64,000 nt of DNA, taken from contig NZ_CP032694.1 of the NCBI RefSeq assembly GCF_003627755.1, positions 3,401,501 through 3,465,500 of the forward strand, given 5' to 3'. The notes beneath the pieces were generated by a model that was given only the letters and a program-made list of their open reading frames with translations, was not told where the DNA came from and did no database searches. The first letter of the stretch is position 1. Each line of letters begins with the position of its first letter. The translations under genes and the position numbers were made by a program. Of this stretch, positions 59,466-64,000 are shown in pieces. The stretch comes from Rhizobium jaguaris (GTDB lineage: Bacteria > Pseudomonadota > Alphaproteobacteria > Rhizobiales > Rhizobiaceae).

Positions 59466-61409
59466 TCAACGCGGCTGCGGTTCAAAACCGCCTTCGGGCT
59501 CGTCACCCTTGGTACCGAGCGAGCCATCCTTCTTGGCGCCGGTCTTCGGCACTGCCGAGCCACGGCTCGGAGGCGTATCGTCGCCGAGATCGCGGGCGGG
59601 CTTTTCGCCGCGAATCAGCGCCTTGATCTCTTCGCCGGTCAGCGTTTCGTATTCGAGCAGGCCTTCGGCCAGTGCTACGAACTCGTCGTGCTTGGTGGTG
59701 ATGATGTCCATGGCCTGTTTGTAAGCCTGGTCGATCAGACGGCGGACTTCATTGTCGATCTTCTGCGCGGTGGCTTCCGAGACGTTCTTCGACTGCGAGA
59801 CAGAGTGACCGAGGAAGACCTCCTGCTGGTTTTCACCATAAGCGACCTGACCGAGTTCATCGGAGAAGCCCCATTGTGTGACCATGGCGCGGGCAAGCTT
59901 GGTCGCCTGCTCGATATCCGAGGACGCGCCGGAGGTGATGTTCTCCTTGCCGAAGGTCAGCTCTTCCGCGACACGGCCGCCCATCATGATGCAGAGGCGC
60001 GACACCATCCACTTATAGCTCATCGAGTAGCGGTCGCCCTCGGGAAGCTGCATGACCATACCGAGCGCGCGGCCGCGCGGAATGATGGTCGCCTTATGCA
60101 ACGGATCGGCGACGGCGACATTGAGCGCCGTGATGGCGTGACCGGCTTCGTGATAGGCCGTGAGCTTCTTTTCCGCTTCGGTCATTGCCGAAGAGCGGCG
60201 CTCGGCGCCCATCATGATCTTGTCCTTGGCGTCCTCGAACTCCTGCATGGTGACCAGGCGCTTGTTGCGGCGGGCAGCCATCAGCGCAGCTTCGTTGACG
60301 AGGTTCATCAGGTCCGCGCCGGAGAACCCCGGCGTACCGCGGGCAAGCGTCTTCAGGTCGACATTCGGAGCCAGCGGAACGTTGCGGGCATGCACCTTGA
60401 GGATGCGCTCGCGGCCGACGATATCCGGGTTCGGCACGACGACCTGGCGGTCGAAGCGACCGGGACGCAGCAGCGCCGGGTCGAGAACGTCAGGGCGGTT
60501 GGTGGCCGCGATGAGGATGATGCCCTCATTGGCTTCGAAACCGTCCATTTCGACCAGCAGCTGGTTCAGCGTCTGCTCGCGTTCATCGTTACCGCCGCCG
60601 AGACCGGCACCACGATGGCGGCCGACGGCGTCGATTTCGTCGATGAAGATAATGCAAGGCGCATTCTTCTTGGCTTGTTCGAACATGTCGCGAACGCGGC
60701 TGGCGCCGACACCGACGAACATTTCAACGAAGTCGGAACCGGAAATGGTGAAGAACGGCACATTGGCTTCGCCGGCAATGGCACGCGCCAGAAGCGTCTT
60801 ACCGGTGCCCGGAGGACCGACGAGCAGAACGCCACGTGGGATACGGCCGCCGAGACGCTGAAACTTCTGCGGATCACGCAGGAATTCAACGATTTCTTCC
60901 AGATCCTGCTTAGCTTCGTCGACACCGGCGACATCATCGAAGGTGACACGGCCATGCGCCTCGGTCAAAAGCTTGGCTTTGGACTTGCCGAAGCCCATCG
61001 CACCGCGCGAGCCCCCTTGCATCTGGCGCATGAAGAACAGCCAGACACCGAGGATCAGGAGCATCGGCAGCAGCGTGCCGAGATAGCTCAAGAAGCTCGA
61101 AGACCCATCCGATTCCGGGCGGCCGACAATGTTGACGTTTTTGCTTTGCAGGCGTTCAAGCAGGCTGTCGTCCACGACCGGAGCATAGGTCTGGAAAGGT
61201 GTTCCATTTTCGACATAGCTGCCGACCACGCGATTGCCGGTGACGGTGACGTCACGGACGCGGCCGGAGTCAACTTCACGGAGGAATTGCGAATAAGGAA
61301 TTTCTCTGGAGCCTGTTTGTGCCGGCGCGTTCTGGAACATGCTGAACAGAGCAATCAATAACAAAGCTATGATTGCCCACAGAGCGAAATTACGAAAATT
61401 AGGGTTCAT
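59466..61409 (-). CDS. ftsH: ATP-dependent zinc metalloprotease FtsH
   Basis: 647 residues from the ATG at 61409 (GGGGAG five bases upstream). Inner-membrane AAA+ protease degrading misfolded membrane proteins and regulators. Two membrane helices ([18 protein letters not shown] and [18 protein letters not shown]) flank a periplasmic domain. AAA core: Walker A GPPGTGKT, Walker [34 protein letters not shown]; zinc protease HEAGHA plus the distal Asp. The C-terminal tail (from about 610) is Pro/Gly/Lys-rich. Confidence 0.97.
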   Translation of the reverse strand: MNPNFRNFALWAIIALLLIALFSMFQNAPAQTGSREIPYSQFLREVDSGRVRDVTVTGNRVVGSYVENGTPFQTYAPVVDDSLLERLQSKNVNIVGRPESDGSSSFLSYLGTLLPMLLILGVWLFFMRQMQGGSRGAMGFGKSKAKLLTEAHGRVTFDDVAGVDEAKQDLEEIVEFLRDPQKFQRLGGRIPRGVLLVGPPGTGKTLLARAIAGEANVPFFTISGSDFVEMFVGVGASRVRDMFEQAKKNAPCIIFIDEIDAVGRHRGAGLGGGNDEREQTLNQLLVEMDGFEANEGIILIAATNRPDVLDPALLRPGRFDRQVVVPNPDIVGRERILKVHARNVPLAPNVDLKTLARGTPGFSGADLMNLVNEAALMAARRNKRLVTMQEFEDAKDKIMMGAERRSSAMTEAEKKLTAYHEAGHAITALNVAVADPLHKATIIPRGRALGMVMQLPEGDRYSMSYKWMVSRLCIMMGGRVAEELTFGKENITSGASSDIEQATKLARAMVTQWGFSDELGQVAYGENQQEVFLGHSVSQSKNVSEATAQKIDNEVRRLIDQAYKQAMDIITTKHDEFVALAEGLLEYETLTGEEIKALIRGEKPARDLGDDTPPSRGSAVPKTGAKKDGSLGTKGDEPEGGFEPQPR

Positions 61410-61533
61410 CGAACTCCCCAGCACTGAAACTTCCGCCGTCAAACGGCGGCATTACTTGATCCCTAACATAGGGTTGCGCCAAGCCCTTGCCAAGGCAAAC
61501 CGCATCGCCACGCGCTTTTTCCGTCAATAAGTC

Positions 61534-62865
61534 TCAAAGCGGCGGCGGCATATAGGGTTCACGGCCAAAGCAAGCCGCCAACCGATCCGCGAATGTGAGA
61601 TCGAATCGTGTCAAAAAGCGGTCGAAAGGTGCGAGATAAGGCGCAATCGTGGCTGATGCGCCGTTGCCGTCATCGCAGGCGATCACCCGCGGCAAAACCG
61701 CCCGTGCCCGCTGCACGGCACCTTTCGGCAAACCCTCCTGAAACTTCGCCGCACCGCCCGCCCCCAATGCTTCGATGCGGATGGCGACCGGACCGTGATT
61801 GACGATCTGGAAGCGGCTATCCCATACACCGTCGGTCCCCGCCGCAAGCACGAGCGGCTGGATGTTGCGGCTTTCGCGCATGAGATAAAGCCCGTCTCGA
61901 CGCAGATCGAAGACGACCCCGCCCGTCGTGCGCCGCCCCGGCTTGTCCTCACCAACAAAATCCAGGATACGGCGCATCCGCTCGCGGCCTGGCCGATAGG
62001 ATTCACCGCCGAATACCGCTGCAAGATTAGACAGCGCGTAGGAGAGCACGCCCTCATCGGCGGCCAGCGCATCCCGACTGACGGCGCAAAGTACACCTGC
62101 ATGGACAGTCACATATCTGTCCAGCCAGGCAGCGGCTTCCGCCGAGAGCGCCGCGCGAGCCGCACCACCTCCATCCGGCGCGGAGAGCGACGCGATATCC
62201 TCCTGCGCCAAGTGCTTTCGTGTACGTACGCGCTCGTAGCGGATATCCTCATTGCTCGGATCGTCCAACCAGGACATGCCGAGCCGCGCGAGATAGGCAC
62301 GAATATCTGCTCGCCGGCACGCGAGAAACGGCCTGACGATCCATAGGCGCCGATCAAAGAGTATGGCGTCGGCAATGCCCGTGCCGGCTCCGACCGCGTC
62401 TTCACTGATGAGACGTGCGGCGCGCATGGCCAGCGTCTCGCACTGGTCATCGAGCGTATGAGCTGTAACGACAACATTGGCAGAGATTTCGGCCGCAACA
62501 TCGGCGAGCAGCCCGTAACGCGCCTCGCGAGCTGCAGCCATGATACCGCTCTTCGGCTTCTCACCCTCCCAGCGACGGACGATATGGGGCACGCCAAGCG
62601 TTGCACAGAGAGCGGCAACGTCACGCGCTTCCTCGGCGGACTCTGCCCGCAGGCCGTGGTCTATGGTCGCTGCAGAAAGGGCAATGTCGGAATTCGGGAA
62701 GGATTTCAGCTGTTCGGCAAGAGCGGCCAGAAGACCGGTGGAATCGCTGCCGCCGGAAATAGCGACCAGAATATGGGCAGGCTTGAAAAGGGAATGGATG
62801 AAATCGGCCGCCGCGGTGTCCGGCATTTGGGCTGTGGCAGCACCAGTCACAGCATCACTGGGCAT
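61534..62865 (-). CDS. tilS: tRNA(Ile)-lysidine synthase TilS
   Basis: 443 residues. Modifies C34 of the CAT-anticodon tRNA-Ile2 to lysidine. PP-loop ILVAISGGSDSTGLLAAL at about residue 33; ATIDHGLRAESAEEARDVAA, VVTAHTLDDQCETLAMR and RPFLACRRADIRAYL follow, all typical of TilS. C-terminal region is shorter and divergent, common in alphaproteobacteria. Five bases from cpoB, so co-transcribed with it and upstream of ftsH. Confidence 0.94.
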   Translation of the reverse strand: MPSDAVTGAATAQMPDTAAADFIHSLFKPAHILVAISGGSDSTGLLAALAEQLKSFPNSDIALSAATIDHGLRAESAEEARDVAALCATLGVPHIVRRWEGEKPKSGIMAAAREARYGLLADVAAEISANVVVTAHTLDDQCETLAMRAARLISEDAVGAGTGIADAILFDRRLWIVRPFLACRRADIRAYLARLGMSWLDDPSNEDIRYERVRTRKHLAQEDIASLSAPDGGGAARAALSAEAAAWLDRYVTVHAGVLCAVSRDALAADEGVLSYALSNLAAVFGGESYRPGRERMRRILDFVGEDKPGRRTTGGVVFDLRRDGLYLMRESRNIQPLVLAAGTDGVWDSRFQIVNHGPVAIRIEALGAGGAAKFQEGLPKGAVQRARAVLPRVIACDDGNGASATIAPYLAPFDRFLTRFDLTFADRLAACFGREPYMPPPL

Positions 62866-62870
62866 CGGAA

Positions 62871-63917
62871 TCAGCAGGCAAGGCGCTTTTGTTCACTGGC
62901 GACCTTGTTGGTAACGGCCTTCGAAGCCTTCGGATAGCGTTTGTTCACCTCGCGCAGCGTCGCGCAGGCCGTGTCCTTGTTGTCCAGGGCGGCGAGCGAC
63001 ATGCCAAGCTTCAAGAGCATTTCCGGCGCCTTTTCGGAGGTGCCGTATTTCTGATGCGCATTCAGGAAAGTCTTAGCCGCGTCATTGTATTTGCCTTGCG
63101 AATAAAGCGCTTCACCGAGCCAGAAATTGGCATCAGCCGCCCGGGCGCTGTTCGGATAGCTGTCGATGTATTGGCGGAACTCCTGTTCGGCGACGCTGTA
63201 GTCGCCGGACAGGACGTGGCCGTAGGCCGCCTTATACTGATCGCCTTCGCTGCCGAGCGAAGCCGTCTGCGTTCCAGAATTTGCGGCGGGCGCAGCACCC
63301 GAACCATTGTTGGCCCGTGTTGCCGTCGTGCCGACCTGTTTTCCGTTCGGATCGAATTGGATCGAGCCGAGCTGGGTCGGCGGCTTGCCAGCGCCACCGC
63401 CCTGCGGCGCGGGACCCGACGCGTCGCCACCTTGCGAATCGCTGATGACGCCGGCGATGTCGTCCTGTTGCTGACCGCCACCCGCACCCTGGGCCGGGGC
63501 GTCGGCTTCGCTCTTCTTCATCGGGGCAGTGGCGCCAGCGCCCGCCGCACCGCCGGTGCCCCCACCGCCACGCTTTTCAAGCTGCTGGAAGCGGAATTCA
63601 TTGTCCTCTTGCGTCTTGCGTATCTGCTCTTGCATCTGCAGCAATTGATAGCTCATCTCTTCGACGCGGCCGTTCAACTGGCGCATCTGGTCTTCAAGCT
63701 GCTGCAAACGGACTTCGGCATCGCTGTTTTGGACGTTGATGACAGGTGCTTGCCCGGACTGTCCCTGCCCCTGGGGAACCGCGTTGCCCGGAACAGCCTG
63801 TTCCGAAGTGCCGCGACCACCGAGGTGAAGTCCGAAAAGCGATAAGGCAGAGGCGTCACGCTCACTGCCGGCCACGGCGGCGAGACAAAGTAAGCTCGCC
63901 ACGACAAGTCTTCTCAT
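62871..63917 (-). CDS. cpoB: Cell division coordinator CpoB (YbgF), Tol-Pal system
   Basis: 348 residues from the ATG at 63917 (AGGA eight bases upstream); an ATG at 63926 adds three residues. Signal peptide RRLVVASLLCLAAVAGSERD region; coiled-coil trimerisation segment (VRLQQLEDQMRQLNGRVEEM and onwards, about 55-110); a long Gly/Ala/Pro/Gln linker (115-215); then C-terminal TPR repeats beginning GDQYKAAYGHVLSGDYSVAE. Periplasmic partner of TolA that links Tol-Pal to peptidoglycan synthesis at division. The pal gene would be expected just off the right edge. Confidence 0.93.
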   Translation of the reverse strand: MRRLVVASLLCLAAVAGSERDASALSLFGLHLGGRGTSEQAVPGNAVPQGQGQSGQAPVINVQNSDAEVRLQQLEDQMRQLNGRVEEMSYQLLQMQEQIRKTQEDNEFRFQQLEKRGGGGTGGAAGAGATAPMKKSEADAPAQGAGGGQQQDDIAGVISDSQGGDASGPAPQGGGAGKPPTQLGSIQFDPNGKQVGTTATRANNGSGAAPAANSGTQTASLGSEGDQYKAAYGHVLSGDYSVAEQEFRQYIDSYPNSARAADANFWLGEALYSQGKYNDAAKTFLNAHQKYGTSEKAPEMLLKLGMSLAALDNKDTACATLREVNKRYPKASKAVTNKVASEQKRLAC

Positions 63918-64000
63918 TTGGATCATCCTGTCCCATTGATTCTTCGCGCCCTGGGCACGAACAGGAGATTTTTACAATTGGTCTCAAAAAGCAATTGAGT

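Noticed and set aside
59445..61361. A 638-codon plus-strand frame antisense to ftsH
   Set aside because: Shadow of the high-GC ftsH codons; ftsH is unmistakable on the minus strand.

Overview
The window reads as a chromosomal segment of a Rhizobium-type alphaproteobacterium (family Rhizobiaceae). Reasons: GC-rich, NNC/NNG-biased codons; the order glmM - ftsH - tilS - cpoB; a serA/serC pair; several DUF982 proteins and a DUF1515 remnant, which are families typical of rhizobia; and rhizobial-style palindromic intergenic repeats. No replication or partition genes are seen, and the housekeeping content argues for the main chromosome.

Layout. 1-23.6 kb is metabolic and transport country: the end of a DHA2 drug exporter, a cold-shock gene, a glyoxalase/hydrolase fusion, an acetamidase with a family-5 solute-binding protein, an L-fuconate dehydratase with a class III CoA-transferase, then a sulfur block (metQNI, an FMN-dependent sulfur-compound type monooxygenase, tauABC), followed by a hydroxyacid dehydrogenase, a Tag-like glycosylase and an MFS exporter divergent from a TetR regulator. 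23.6-46.1 kb is accessory DNA. Its first half (24.4-34.6 kb) holds a SAM methyltransferase, a 1,744-residue protein made almost wholly of octapeptides (a 408-bp unit tandemly repeated about 11.75 times), a TPR/GT41 O-GlcNAc-transferase-like protein and a DxD-type glycosyltransferase with an inserted farnesoic-acid-methyltransferase-like (FAMeT) domain. Its second half (34.6-46.1 kb) is a decayed island: tiny membrane ORFs, DUF982 paralogues, a complete IS66-family element sitting inside one DUF982 gene with an 8-bp target duplication, frameshifted genes, a tyrosine-integrase relic and a serine-recombinase relic whose frame runs into the 3' end of a tRNA-Met gene at 46.1 kb. 46.3-64 kb is core again: mnmA, a four-gene overlapping phospholipid operon (plsC-cdsA-orf-CDP-alcohol phosphatidyltransferase), serA, serC with a likely serC leader RNA, a GT25 glycosyltransferase, two outer-membrane beta-barrel proteins, an SH3 protein, glmM, ftsH, tilS and cpoB.

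How the parts may work together. The most striking possibility is that 24.4-34.6 kb encodes a modification system for a Ser/Thr-rich repetitive (perhaps secreted) protein: the giant repeat protein as substrate, the GT41-like and DxD glycosyltransferases adding and extending sugars, and the TylF-like methyltransferase modifying them. That functional link is inference from adjacency and family, not shown by the sequence. The metQNI, monooxygenase and tauABC genes together look like uptake and desulfonation of organic sulfur. Start sites were chosen by ribosome-binding site and signal peptide; where they differ from the longest reading frame this is stated.
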